A stretch of DNA of 55,294 bases from Candidatus Gastranaerophilales bacterium (GTDB taxonomy: Bacteria; Cyanobacteriota; Vampirovibrionia; Gastranaerophilales; Gastranaerophilaceae): the NCBI GenBank assembly GCA_944324375.1, contig CALUWB010000003.1, positions 1 through 55,294 of the forward strand. The letters run 5' to 3'. The number at the start of each line of letters is the position of its first letter. Within the stretch, counting starts at the first letter, position 1. Positions 32,963 through 42,129 of the stretch are shown piece by piece. Position numbers and translations under genes: made by a program. A model generated the notes under the pieces. That model did not search any database, had not been told where the DNA came from, and saw only the letters and a program-made list of their open reading frames with translations.

Positions 32963-33933
32963 TTACCCATCCCCCTTATTCTAGGATCGGTAATAATCAA
33001 TAAAATATCAGCAAGTAAATTACCTAATACCAACATTATTGAACCCATCATTAATGATGCCATAACCAAATTTATATCCGATTTCATAACAGCTTCCAAT
33101 ATCAAACGTCCCAACCCTGGATATTGGAATACATACTCAGTTAACGCAGCACCACTCAATAATCCTGCGAATTCAAAACCTAATAAGGTAATCAAAGGAT
33201 TTAAGGCATTTCTAAGCGCATGTTTAAATATAACTTGGAACTCTGATAATCCCTTTGCTCTTGCAAATTTAATGTATTCAGAATCCATTACATCCAACAT
33301 ATTTGCTCGCATTTGACGCTGCAAACCTGATAAAGATATTGTAAACAATACTGTTACAGGCAATACCAAATGTTTAGATAAATCTAATATTTTACCTCCT
33401 AAAGACATCTCATCAAAATCAAAACTCGTTAAGCCACCAACAGGAAACCAAGATGTTTTCACGGCAAAAATCAATAACAATATTGCAAAGAAAAATGACG
33501 GAATTGCCATTCCAATACTGGATAAAACTGTTAATAATCTATCAAATTGACTTTTATGAAAAACTGCACCTAAAATCCCCAAAGGTACACCAACCAACCA
33601 AGTCATAAATATTACAATACTTGTAAGAAGTAATGTATTAGGTATTCTTTCTTTCAATTTATCAGCAACTCTTTCGCCTGATGATGTTACTCCTAAATCA
33701 CCTCTTACAAAAGATGATGCCCATTTCCCATATTGTACAGGTATTGGTTTATCCAAGCCCAATCTTTGAGTTTCTTTTTGTAATGTCTCTTGAGATATTG
33801 ATGGATTTAACCTTAATTCTGCCAAAGGATCTATTGGACTTAATCTTATTATGAAAAAGCTGATTATTGATACAATAAACAATAACGGTAATGTTTGAAT
33901 TATTCGTTTTAAAATATATTTTATAATATTCAC
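32959..33933 (-). CDS. peptide/nickel ABC transporter permease, DppB/OppB type
   Basis: 324 aa starting at a GTG whose G is the last base of the upstream TAG stop, so translation is coupled. Six membrane helices; coupling helix EYIKFARAKGLSEFQVIFKH followed by ALRNALNPLITLLG; ALTEYVFQYPGLGRLILEAV is a DppB hallmark. Confidence 0.94.
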   Translation of the reverse strand: MNIIKYILKRIIQTLPLLFIVSIISFFIIRLSPIDPLAELRLNPSISQETLQKETQRLGLDKPIPVQYGKWASSFVRGDLGVTSSGERVADKLKERIPNTLLLTSIVIFMTWLVGVPLGILGAVFHKSQFDRLLTVLSSIGMAIPSFFFAILLLIFAVKTSWFPVGGLTSFDFDEMSLGGKILDLSKHLVLPVTVLFTISLSGLQRQMRANMLDVMDSEYIKFARAKGLSEFQVIFKHALRNALNPLITLLGFEFAGLLSGAALTEYVFQYPGLGRLILEAVMKSDINLVMASLMMGSIMLVLGNLLADILLIITDPRIRGMGK

Positions 33934-35783
33934 TATTTAGCCTTTTCTATAAAAATTTCTTCTATATTATACAATACCCCTGAAAGTGTCGAAGGATATG
34001 TATTTTTAAACTTACGCCTTATTGCGACAACTCGAGTTGGAGAATACAAATAAATTATTGGACGTTCATCATAAATTATTTGTTGATATTTATCATAATA
34101 AACTTTTCTTTCCTCAAAACTCAACTTTAATGCTGCTTGTTCAAATATGTTATCTAATTCTTTTTCCCAACTTAACCTGTCATCAACAGAATACCCAACT
34201 GGACGCTGATTAAATAAATGTAATGGTCCATTTGATGCCCATACATTTTTTCCATTATGTGGTTCTAATGGAGAACCTGTAAGACCCATTATAGACATAT
34301 CCCAATCATATGTATTGGTTAATTTGTTAACTAAAGTATTGAATTCTACAGGTTTAAAATTAACGCTTATTCCTAAATCTGCCAAATCCTGTTTTATCAT
34401 AACACCAATTGATTCACGCTCAGTGTTTCCTGCATTTGTATATAAATCAAACTCAACTTTGTTTCCGTTTTTATCATACAAAAACCCATTTTTACCATAG
34501 TAAAAACCACTTTGTTTTAATAGTTCTTTTGCGTATGATAAATCTCTATTGTGACCTTTTATTGATTTATTCAAATAAATTCCGTTTAAACTTTCTGAAG
34601 TGAACAATGGCTCTGCTAAACCATAAGCAATATTTGTTACTAAACTTTTTCTATCTATCGCATAATCTATTGCTTCTCTAAAATTCTTATCAGCAAACCA
34701 TTTTTGCTTGATTGGGTTTACATAATATTTGCCCTTATCATCTTTTCGATTATTCAAATTAATCGCAAGAAACATTGTACCTGTATCTGCACCAAGATTA
34801 TAAATATAATAATCAGAATTTGCCTCTTTTGCTTTATATCTTGCAACTGTTGCGCCTCTAAGAGTTATAGTATCTATTTCTTTACCTTCAAATTTCAAAA
34901 TTTCATTGTTTAAATCACCAACAATTAAATAAACAATTTGGTTTAAATAAGGCAATTTTTTATTGTCTAAATTTATTTCATAATAATTTGGGTTTCTATC
35001 AAATACTACACGCTGTGCAGGAACATATTTTTTCAAATGGAATGCCCCAGAATATACAATATCTTTAGGATTAATTGTTGTTGCTAAAATTCTATCAAAT
35101 GATTTTTCCCAATTTGGAATAGATGTAAAATAATGTTTTGGAGCAATTGGATTTGACAATATTCTTAAAAACGGTGCAAATGGTTTTGGAACTGTAAACA
35201 CAACAGTATAATTATCTACTTTTTCTATTTTTGGCAATTGACCATCAATTATTATACTATCCCTTACCGAAGTATTACCTAATCCTGCAAATACAATATC
35301 CTTCCAAGTAAAGATTACATCATCTGCTGTTATTGGTTTCCCATCAGACCATTCTATCCCATGTCTTAAATGAATTATATATTTATTTCCCTTAACATCA
35401 ATTGATTTAGCTAATTTAGGTACAACTTCACCAGTTACAGGATTCAGGCTAACTAACCCGTCATACATCATATTTGCCATTTGTGATGATGTTGCATCTT
35501 TTGCAGTAAAAGGGTTGAACGTCTTTGGACCCTCGCCAATAGTTGAAGCAATTAATCTTCCACCATAATAACCCACAGGTAACTGTGATTGTATATAATC
35601 AACCCCATTTATTGTAACTGTTTTAGGATTTGGAAATATTTTATTGAGAGGATATTTATTTAATTGAACTTCTTTAACAACAGGTATTTCTGATTGAGAA
35701 ATATTTGTATCTCTTCTCAAACATGCCGGCATGCAAGCTGTTATAATCCCTATTAAAATAATTAAGTAAATCACTCTCTTCAT
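33933..35783 (-). CDS. peptide ABC transporter substrate-binding lipoprotein (SBP_bac_5)
   Basis: 616 aa from the ATG at 35783; an upstream start at 35819 would place 12 residues in front of the signal peptide. The signal peptide ends in a lipobox IITAC, so the mature protein is a lipoprotein. SBP_bac_5 features: GPKTFNPFTAKDATSSQMAN, VTGEVVPKLAKSIDV, HLRHGIEWSDGKPITADDVI, FREAIDYAIDRKSLV. At 616 aa it is at the large end of the family. Its operon contains two permeases but no ATPase genes, so it must borrow OppD/OppF-type ATPases encoded elsewhere. Confidence 0.93.
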   Translation of the reverse strand: MKRVIYLIILIGIITACMPACLRRDTNISQSEIPVVKEVQLNKYPLNKIFPNPKTVTINGVDYIQSQLPVGYYGGRLIASTIGEGPKTFNPFTAKDATSSQMANMMYDGLVSLNPVTGEVVPKLAKSIDVKGNKYIIHLRHGIEWSDGKPITADDVIFTWKDIVFAGLGNTSVRDSIIIDGQLPKIEKVDNYTVVFTVPKPFAPFLRILSNPIAPKHYFTSIPNWEKSFDRILATTINPKDIVYSGAFHLKKYVPAQRVVFDRNPNYYEINLDNKKLPYLNQIVYLIVGDLNNEILKFEGKEIDTITLRGATVARYKAKEANSDYYIYNLGADTGTMFLAINLNNRKDDKGKYYVNPIKQKWFADKNFREAIDYAIDRKSLVTNIAYGLAEPLFTSESLNGIYLNKSIKGHNRDLSYAKELLKQSGFYYGKNGFLYDKNGNKVEFDLYTNAGNTERESIGVMIKQDLADLGISVNFKPVEFNTLVNKLTNTYDWDMSIMGLTGSPLEPHNGKNVWASNGPLHLFNQRPVGYSVDDRLSWEKELDNIFEQAALKLSFEERKVYYDKYQQIIYDERPIIYLYSPTRVVAIRRKFKNTYPSTLSGVLYNIEEIFIEKAK

Positions 35784-35819
35784 AGTAAATAGGATATCAT
35801 ATTTTAAAGTATTTGGCAT

Positions 35820-36165
35820 AGTACAACTAAACTAGGGATATGTATTAACTAAATTATAGTAAATATTATTACTCATCCCGTTGCAGAATATTTTTTAAAG
35901 TTGTATAATATGTAGGTGGTAAAGATATATTATTCCTGTCCGTTTAATAATATTTTTATTACAAATCGAACATTATTAAGAAATGTAAAGCACAATTTAT
36001 GTTGTAAATCCTTGAAAATCAAGGCTTTACAAAAAATAAGTGTAACAAACACATTAATGAGTAGCAAAAAATAATTTTTACATGGTTTTAAACTAATTGC
36101 GGAAGGATATGCTTATATAAACAGAGACACATCACTGGGCAATAACGCAATGAGAGGTAACTCAA
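35820..36165 (+). promoter_or_regulatory. promoter and long leader of the 140-aa gene
   Basis: TTGCAG, 17 nt, TATAAT lies at about 35882-35910. It would give a leader of ~250 nt before the ATG at 36166. Within it TGTAAAGC (35984-35991) and GCTTTACA (36024-36031) form a closing stem around a CCTTG/CAAGG hairpin, without a U-run. GAGAGG lies just before the ATG. No reading frame of note. Whether the leader regulates anything is open. Confidence 0.45.
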
Positions 36166-36588
36166 ATGGTAGACAATAGAGCCGCTGGCTTCTACGGTAT
36201 ATCAGGCGCTTTAAATTTTAAAAGTGGTGATATCTCAGGAACGGCAGCAAAGACAAATGAAGAAAAAGCAGGATCAGACGCTGAGTATATGCAAAATGAT
36301 AAACAAAATGGCGCTAATAAATCTGCTGAAAAATTTACTGATAAAAGTGCTCAATTAAATGCTACTCTCAGTTCTCTTGCTATGCTTAATGTTTCTTCTA
36401 TTATAAGCTCTAAACTTCCTAAGCTTAAACAATCTACACAAAGATTTAAAGAATTAATTGATGAAACTGAAGAATTAATCGTCACATTAAATGAAGAACA
36501 CGAAAAAAATAAAAAGAATCCATTTAAACAAGAAAATCCGTTCTCTAAACAAGAAGATGATGACGAAGAAGATGATGAATATTACTAA
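36166..36588 (+). CDS. hypothetical 140-aa acidic-tailed protein
   Basis: Not recognised. Residues 1-65 are polar and Gly/Ala/Asn/Lys-rich; a short hydrophobic-helical middle (SAQLNATLSSLAMLNVSSII) is followed by a helical segment (STQRFKELIDETEELIVTLN) and a low-complexity Lys/Asn/Gln then Asp/Glu tail. It has a strong promoter, a long leader and its own terminator, so it is an independent, probably well expressed gene. Confidence 0.65.
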   Translation: MVDNRAAGFYGISGALNFKSGDISGTAAKTNEEKAGSDAEYMQNDKQNGANKSAEKFTDKSAQLNATLSSLAMLNVSSIISSKLPKLKQSTQRFKELIDETEELIVTLNEEHEKNKKNPFKQENPFSKQEDDDEEDDEYY

Positions 36589-36590
36589 AA

Positions 36591-36618
36591 AGAACTTGAA
36601 AATTTCAAGTTCTTTTTT
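36591..36618 (+). terminator. rho-independent terminator
   Basis: AGAACTTGAA / TTCAAGTTCT stem with a 3-nt loop, then TTTTTT. Confidence 0.9.
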
Positions 36619-36686
36619 ATAAAACAATAACTGTTATTACCTATTTTTGTTTTATGTATAATTATTATACAAAGTGAGGTTAAAGT

Positions 36687-37688
36687 ATGAAACAAAAAAT
36701 TGTGTCAGGAATGCGTCCTACAGGAAAACTACATTTAGGTCATTACTTAGGTGTTATTGATAACTGGGTTAAATTACAAAATGACTATGATTGTTATTTC
36801 TTTATCGCTGACTGGCATGCACTCACTACTAAATATGATAAAACAGAGAACATGATTGAAGATGTTAGAAATGTTGCTATGGATTGGCTTGCATCTGGTA
36901 TAGATCCTGAAAAATCAACAATCTATGTTCAATCTCTTGTTCCTGAAACAGCAGAATTACATATATATTTAAGTATGATTACACCTCAAAATTGGGTTGA
37001 ACGTGATCCGACATTAAAAGATATGGCTAAAATTCTTAAATCTAAAGAAGGAATCGGAACTCAAGTTAATTATGGATTAATGGGATATCCTGTTCTTATG
37101 ACTGCTGATATTCTTACATTTAATGCAGAATTTGTTCCTGTTGGAATTGACCAGGTTGCACACGTTGAATTAACTCGTGATATAGCTAGAAGGTTCAATC
37201 ATATTTATCAAACAGAATTCTTTAACGAACCACAACCTAAACTTAATAACTGCTCATTAATTTGTGGTCTTGACGGGAACAAAATGGGTAAATCATTTAA
37301 TAATGATATTAAAATTTCTGATACAGAAGAAATTACTGCTAAAAAAGTTATGACTGCAATTACCGACAGAAGTCGTATCAGAAAAGATGATTTAGGACAC
37401 CCTGATGAATGTGAAGTTACATATAAATATTGGAAAATATTTGGCTCAGAAGATGAAATTGAAACTATAAGAGAAGAATGCGAAAAAGGCCTTAGAGGTT
37501 GTGCTCAATGTAAACGTGAATTAGGTGCAAAAATTAACGCACGTTTTGCAGAAATTAGAGAAAAACGTGCATATTATGAAGCTCATCCGGAAATCGTTGA
37601 TAAGATATTAAAAGAAGGTTCTGAAAAAGCAAGAGTTGAAGCACAAAAAGTTCTTAAAGAAGTACGTTCTATTATAAAAATGTACTAA
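36687..37688 (+). CDS. trpS: tryptophanyl-tRNA synthetase
   Basis: 333 aa, usual length. Charges tRNA-Trp. Class I motifs: GMRPTGKLHLGHYLG (HIGH region) and GLDGNKMGKSFNND (KMSKS region, here KMGKS). GAGGTTAAAGT precedes the ATG. It stands as a single gene, followed after a 50-bp gap by an exported protein. Confidence 0.97.
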   Translation: MKQKIVSGMRPTGKLHLGHYLGVIDNWVKLQNDYDCYFFIADWHALTTKYDKTENMIEDVRNVAMDWLASGIDPEKSTIYVQSLVPETAELHIYLSMITPQNWVERDPTLKDMAKILKSKEGIGTQVNYGLMGYPVLMTADILTFNAEFVPVGIDQVAHVELTRDIARRFNHIYQTEFFNEPQPKLNNCSLICGLDGNKMGKSFNNDIKISDTEEITAKKVMTAITDRSRIRKDDLGHPDECEVTYKYWKIFGSEDEIETIREECEKGLRGCAQCKRELGAKINARFAEIREKRAYYEAHPEIVDKILKEGSEKARVEAQKVLKEVRSIIKMY

Positions 37689-37738
37689 TATGCTTGAAAC
37701 AACACAAAAATAATTGTAAAATACTAAAAGAGGTATTA

Positions 37739-38428
37739 ATGAGAAAGATTTTACTTATTTTTTTAGTATATGCATTTACAGCTTGTTCTGTTTTAGCAGA
37801 AGATATGAAAGTTATGGCAATAAACGATTTTTCTACTGCCGTACCTAAAGAAATTCAAGTAAAAGTTATTGAATCAGTTTCTTTAGACAAAGATGTACTT
37901 ATCCCTATGGGCTCAACCGTTACAGGTATGATGATTGATGTTATTCCTGCTAAAAGACTTAAACGTGATGCAACTTTTTCTTTTATGCCTACTTATTTTA
38001 CAACTCCTCAACATGAAAGATATAAATTTAATAAAAAATATGTAGGTAAATTTTCTCCAAATATAGAAATTGATAAAGGAGAATTAGCAAAAAATGCTGC
38101 TTTAACTGTTGGTGATTTTTTTGTACAAGGACTTAGCACCGGTTTTTATGCTGTACAAGGTGCTGTAAAAGATGAAAAAGGGAATAAATTCTTTTCTGCT
38201 GTAAACAACGTTTATAAAAACTCTTTCTTTTCATACGTTGAAAAAGGTGGAGATGTTTATGTTAAAGCTGAGTCTTTATTCTGTTTTAAATTCAAAAAAC
38301 CTGAAGATGACGAAAATTCTGATAACTCAACTCCTGCAATTATAAAAATGGAAGAACCGAAAATTGAAGACCAAATTCCGGGATTGAATGATGATTCTTT
38401 ACCTGCAACTCCACAGCCTCAGTTTTAA
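37739..38428 (+). CDS. exported protein of unknown function
   Basis: 229 aa from the ATG at 37739, with AAAGAGG upstream; the longer frame from 37694 would put 15 residues ahead of the signal peptide. The signal peptide reads MRKILLIFLVYAFTACSVLA and may be cut after VLA or lipidated at its Cys. The mature part has a beta-rich core (STAVPKEIQVKVIESVSLDK, VLIPMGSTVTGMMIDVIPAK) and a low-complexity acidic/Pro C-terminus. The core resembles SH3-like barrels of envelope proteins, but that is only an impression. Confidence 0.75.
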   Translation: MRKILLIFLVYAFTACSVLAEDMKVMAINDFSTAVPKEIQVKVIESVSLDKDVLIPMGSTVTGMMIDVIPAKRLKRDATFSFMPTYFTTPQHERYKFNKKYVGKFSPNIEIDKGELAKNAALTVGDFFVQGLSTGFYAVQGAVKDEKGNKFFSAVNNVYKNSFFSYVEKGGDVYVKAESLFCFKFKKPEDDENSDNSTPAIIKMEEPKIEDQIPGLNDDSLPATPQPQF

Positions 38429-38597
38429 TAGTCGGATATGATAAAACTAGCTTGTCAGGTAGTATTACATAATTTTTTATAAGCTTATGTTTATTTTTTG
38501 TCATACTCCATGCTAAAATATTGTCAGTCGTATTTTATTCACATAATTTCTTTAAATATGGCAATATTGGAATTAATAGCATTTGAGATAAAATCTT

Positions 38598-40508
38598 ATG
38601 ACAAAAGAAAAAATATTTTTAATAATATTATTAGCTATAGCTTGTTTATTTTCTGCAATAACTATAAATAACAAATTATCTGAGAAATCAGATATGAGAA
38701 TTTATTCAAATGCGATTAAATTCTATCAAGATGAAAATTATCAAGATGCTTATTATAATTTTGCAAGAATATCTAATTTTTCAATATTAAAACCTGCTGC
38801 TCTTTTTAGAGAAGCAAGATGTGCTACAAATATCGGAGATACTCAATCTGCAATTAGAAATTATTCAATACTTTTAAAAAGATTTCCTAATTGCCAACTT
38901 TATCCTGTAAGCGAATATAATTTAGCCGTTCTATTATTCGATAGACAAGATTATTTCATTGCAAAAAGACATTTTAAACACCTAATTAGAAAATATCCTA
39001 AAACTGAAGTTGCTATTGCATCAAAATATTATCTTGGACTTATTGAAAAAAATCCAAAATTACTTTTTGAATATTTAGAACTTTCACCTAAAGGCTTGTT
39101 ATCACAAAATGCAATAGATACTTTAATTAAATGGAATACTAAATTTTCTAACCCTGATAATTTAACTATTGCAAAATCATATCTTTCAAGAGATAAATTC
39201 AATGAAGCACTTGAATATTATCAGAAAACATCTCTCCCTGATAGTTGGGCAGGATATGCCAAAACTTTATACAAACTAGGGAAATATAATGAAGCAAAAA
39301 ATATAACAACTAAAGGAATATCTATATATTCTTCACGAGTTAATAAAAAAGAAATTTATGAAAATATAGACTGTTTTGTATCACTTTCAGATTCAAAACT
39401 TAATACTATAAAATACCTATATTCACTTAATCCCAAATCACAAGGTGCAGATTATTTAATGTTTCTTATGGCAAAATATGCCCCAGTATCTCAAACCCCT
39501 CAAATGTATGAAAAATTATATTATGCTTTCCCTGATGGACAATTTTCAGCAGAAGCATTATACAAAACTTTCTATTCAAAAATTAACCAAAGAAAATACG
39601 ATGAAGCCCTTAAACTTGGCAGAATTCATCTAGCAAAATATGGAAACACAAATTCAGCCCCTGCTGTTATGTATTGGATGGCAAAAATTTATGAAAAACG
39701 GCATATGGACGATATGGCAAAAAGCTATTACAAAGGAGTATTATCAAAATATCCTGACAGCTATTATGCAATGAGAGCTAATTCTAAACTTCATAATGGT
39801 CAAAAAATGCTTGAAGATAGAAAACTTGAGGTTAAACCTGTAGTATTTCCTATAAAAAATAAATCAGAAGCAAACCTTGCAATTAAACTTGCTAAATTAA
39901 AAGATTATGATTTTGTACAAGAATTATACAAAGATGATGACTTTGTTCAAAGCTGGATTGAATATGAAAAAGGGAACTATACGCATTCAGCATTCTTAGC
40001 TCGCGAAGCAATGGATGAACTTGAGGAAAAGCCTAATTTCAAAGATTCAAGATGGAGATTAGTTTATCCAATACATTATTATAATTATGTACAAAAATAT
40101 GCAAATAAAGAAAATCCAATTATAATTTTATCAATTATAAAAGAAGAAAGTCATTTCAACCCAAATGCAACAAGTTGTGTAGGAGCATTAGGATTAATGC
40201 AACTAATGCCTGCAACAGCTGATGAAATTGCAAAAGCGTATGGATTATCAAACAATTTATATAACCCTGAAAATAATATCCATCTAGGCAGCTTATATTA
40301 TGCAAAAATGCGTCGTTCTTTAAATGATAAAGATATGTCAGCAATAATGGCATACAATGGAGGCTGGGCAGCTGTTACAAGATGGAAAAACAGACTTAAT
40401 TATACAGATATGGACGACTTTGTAGAAAAAATCCCATACCCTGAAACTCAAACTTACCTCAAAAAAGTCCTAAGAAGCTACTGGAACTATTCAAATATTT
40501 ATCAATAA
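38598..40508 (+). CDS. lytic transglycosylase with TPR-like superhelix (Slt type)
   Basis: 636 aa. An N-terminal membrane or signal segment (IFLIILLAIACLFSA), ~400 residues of TPR-like helices, and a C-terminal SLT domain: SIIKEESHFNPNATS (catalytic Glu about 517), GALGLMQLMPATADEIA and AYNGGWAAVTRW. It cleaves peptidoglycan to 1,6-anhydroMurNAc products, which would feed AnmK (18593). The gap 38429-38597 upstream holds a weak ATAAGCTTAT hairpin with a T-run and a TAAAAT hexamer 3 nt before the ATG. Confidence 0.93.
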   Translation: MTKEKIFLIILLAIACLFSAITINNKLSEKSDMRIYSNAIKFYQDENYQDAYYNFARISNFSILKPAALFREARCATNIGDTQSAIRNYSILLKRFPNCQLYPVSEYNLAVLLFDRQDYFIAKRHFKHLIRKYPKTEVAIASKYYLGLIEKNPKLLFEYLELSPKGLLSQNAIDTLIKWNTKFSNPDNLTIAKSYLSRDKFNEALEYYQKTSLPDSWAGYAKTLYKLGKYNEAKNITTKGISIYSSRVNKKEIYENIDCFVSLSDSKLNTIKYLYSLNPKSQGADYLMFLMAKYAPVSQTPQMYEKLYYAFPDGQFSAEALYKTFYSKINQRKYDEALKLGRIHLAKYGNTNSAPAVMYWMAKIYEKRHMDDMAKSYYKGVLSKYPDSYYAMRANSKLHNGQKMLEDRKLEVKPVVFPIKNKSEANLAIKLAKLKDYDFVQELYKDDDFVQSWIEYEKGNYTHSAFLAREAMDELEEKPNFKDSRWRLVYPIHYYNYVQKYANKENPIIILSIIKEESHFNPNATSCVGALGLMQLMPATADEIAKAYGLSNNLYNPENNIHLGSLYYAKMRRSLNDKDMSAIMAYNGGWAAVTRWKNRLNYTDMDDFVEKIPYPETQTYLKKVLRSYWNYSNIYQ

Positions 40509-40573
40509 ATATTAAATTTTAATATATATGCTACAATAAAATAAAATATTTATTATTTATATTTAGAGGAAAA

Positions 40574-41299
40574 ATGAAATACTATATTTTTACAGATGAA
40601 AGTAATACTAATCAAGCAAGATTCATGTTGATTGGAGGAATATGGGTTGATGAACAAACATTAAAAAAAGTTAATGAAGAATGTGAAATATATAAAAAAA
40701 CAATAGGTTGGAAAAGTGATACTAAATTTAATTGGAAAAATATATCTAACAAAGCATTGAATAATTATATAGGTTTTATTAATATATTCTTTAAATATAA
40801 CCTCCAATTTAATTGCATCGTTATTGATTCAAAAGAAATAGATTTAAAATATAATCAATACAATGATTATGAATTAGGATTTTATATTTTTTATTATATG
40901 CTTTTACAAGAAAATTCTGTTGAAAATATAGATTATTATATTCTAATGGATAGAATGACAATTAGAAGAAAAAATATATTAGAAAAAATAAAATATTGGC
41001 TAAAAACTCCATATATGGGGAAATCTAAACCTAAAGAAATAATTAATGTTAAAACTATAGAATTCGTTGACTCAAAACAATATAATCTTATTCAAATGAC
41101 AGATTTATTATTAGGAGCTATAGGCTCACATTACAATCATAGACATTTAAAGCCTAACATTGCACAACATAAAAAAGATTTTGCTCAATATATTGCCAAA
41201 TATCTTGGTAAAAATGATTTAATATTTAATACAGATAAATCTGGACATAAAAATATAAATATTTGGTTATTTAAAGACCCTTCAAAAACAAAAATATAA
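40574..41299 (+). CDS. DUF3800-family protein
   Basis: 241 aa. The N-terminal YYIFTDESNTNQARFMLIGG with TDES and the later DYYILMDRM and LIQMTDLLLGAIGSHYNHRH match DUF3800, a family of suspected metal-dependent nucleases with an RNase H-like fold, frequent near mobile and defence genes. AGAGGAAAA-ATG is the ribosome site. It stands directly before peptide cassettes 4 and 5. Confidence 0.8.
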   Translation: MKYYIFTDESNTNQARFMLIGGIWVDEQTLKKVNEECEIYKKTIGWKSDTKFNWKNISNKALNNYIGFINIFFKYNLQFNCIVIDSKEIDLKYNQYNDYELGFYIFYYMLLQENSVENIDYYILMDRMTIRRKNILEKIKYWLKTPYMGKSKPKEIINVKTIEFVDSKQYNLIQMTDLLLGAIGSHYNHRHLKPNIAQHKKDFAQYIAKYLGKNDLIFNTDKSGHKNINIWLFKDPSKTKI

Positions 41300-41454
41300 C
41301 GCCCCTATACCTACACATCCCTTGATTTCAAGGACCTTAGATAATCCAAGGCTTTCAGTATAAAAGCGTTATATATATATTATTACTTATTTAAAAAGTA
41401 AATTCAATCCTAAATCTATATGATTTTACACAACTTCATGAAGATATATTACAA
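41300..41454 (+). other. possible relic or structured 3' region upstream of cassette 4
   Basis: Contains TAACGC ... GCGTTA (about 41297-41373) closing a 60-nt loop and a CCTTG/CAAGG hairpin. TTTCAGTATAAAAGCGTTAT here resembles the start of the cassette 4 coding DNA (TTTCAGTATAACTGAAAAAG then CGTTAT), so a decayed or rearranged cassette copy is possible. No gene. Confidence 0.3.
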
Positions 41455-41560
41455 TTGATAAATAGCAGAAATTATATTAAAATATATCTAGGGTAAGCTC
41501 CGTATGCCTCCACCCACACAGACTTGTTAAGAGAAATTGGCGGGAAAGGGGGTGATAATC
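41455..41560 (+). promoter_or_regulatory. cassette 4: promoter and leader
   Basis: TTGATA (41455-41460), 17 nt, TAAAAT (41478-41483), then the box CTAGGGTAAGCTC (from 41489), the same as cassette 6. CACCC within CCTCCACCC (41507-41515) can pair with GGGTG of the ribosome site GGGGGTG (41548-41554). CACACAG loop present. Confidence 0.7.
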
Positions 41561-41632
41561 TTGGATTTCAGTATAACTGAAAAAGCGTTATGGCTTATCT
41601 TATTGATAATCATAACGCTTAGACTAAGATAG
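41561..41632 (+). CDS. cassette 4 peptide, 23 aa, putative membrane toxin
   Basis: TTG start, AAAGGGGGTGA upstream. Starts MDFSITEKALWLILL and ends with Ile-rich then LRLR: a membrane helix with a basic end. It aligns with the cassette 3 peptide. The coding DNA itself contains a perfect 10-bp inverted repeat, AAGCGTTATG / CATAACGCTT, so the mRNA can fold over most of the frame. Confidence 0.6.
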   Translation: MDFSITEKALWLILLIIITLRLR

Positions 41633-41682
41633 GGAGTTAAGAAAGCTTATAAGAGATGCACCTCTTATGAGCTTTTCCCTAT
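41632..41682 (-). ncRNA. cassette 4: predicted antisense RNA
   Basis: Promoter TTGAAA (41716-41711), 16 nt, TATAAT (41694-41689), start near 41682. It crosses the terminator hairpin AAGCTTATAAGAG / CCTCTTATGAGCTT enclosed by ATAGGGA/TCCCTAT. Confidence 0.55.
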
Positions 41683-41780
41683 AAATATATTATAGTATAT
41701 TTCTCACTTTTTTCAAGATTATATCTTATTAATTATATGATTAATAATTAAGTATTTATAAAATTTTGCCCTTATTATAA

Positions 41781-41885
41781 TTGATAAATAACAGAAATTA
41801 TATTAAAATACATCTAGGGTAGTACCTTTTGCCTCCACCCACACACGAATTTTACTAAGAAATCGGTGGAAAGGGGGTGATTAAA
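41781..41885 (+). promoter_or_regulatory. cassette 5: promoter and leader
   Basis: TTGATA (41781-41786), 17 nt, TAAAAT (41804-41809), box TAGGGTAGTACC from 41815. CCTCCACC (41832-41839) pairs with GGTGG and, after two bulged A, AGG of the ribosome-site region. CACACACG loop. The promoter and start of the leader are nearly identical to cassette 4, showing recent duplication. Confidence 0.7.
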
Positions 41886-41960
41886 TTGAGAAGAGAAATA
41901 ATAAAAGCTGCCATAATTGCAGTTATAGCAGCTCTTAAAATTCTATTAAACTTCTTATAG
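41886..41960 (+). CDS. cassette 5 peptide, 24 aa, putative membrane-active toxin
   Basis: TTG start behind AAAGGGGGTGATTAAA. Starts MRREIIKAAIIAVIAAL and ends KILLNFL: a basic N-terminus and an Ala/Ile/Leu amphipathic helix. It resembles the cassette 6 peptide. The TAG stop is the first three bases of the downstream TAGGGTACTAAG box. Confidence 0.6.
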   Translation: MRREIIKAAIIAVIAALKILLNFL

Positions 41961-42010
41961 GGTACTAAGTGAAGTCCTTTAGTAGCTACTTACTAGGGAC
42001 TTCCCCCTAT
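41958..42010 (-). ncRNA. cassette 5: predicted antisense RNA
   Basis: Promoter TTGAAA (42044-42039), 16 nt, TATAAT (42022-42017), start near 42010. It covers the hairpin GAAGTCC ... GGACTTC and the TAGGGTACTAAG box. The promoter DNA matches that of cassette 4 almost base for base. Confidence 0.55.
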
Positions 42011-42082
42011 AAATATATTATAGTATATTTCTCACTTTTTTCAAGATAAAAACATTTTACTCGTTTGTTAACTTAATCGATA

Positions 42083-42109
42083 GATTGCTTCGCCCTGCTC
42101 GCAATGACG
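42083..42109. repeat. dispersed palindromic repeat (ATTGC...GCAAT type)
   Basis: GATTGCTTCGCCCTGCTCGC followed by AATGACG. ATTGC/GCAAT arms around a GC-richer middle. This word, in variants, is a common intergenic repeat in many bacterial genomes as far as I recall. It is followed by GGGGTAAATG (42111-42120). Confidence 0.6.
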
Positions 42110-42129
42110 AGGGGTAAATGTTATTGTAC

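Noticed and set aside
36001-36031. Intrinsic terminator in the leader of the 140-aa gene
   Set aside because: The stem is followed by A-rich, not T-rich, DNA on the plus strand.
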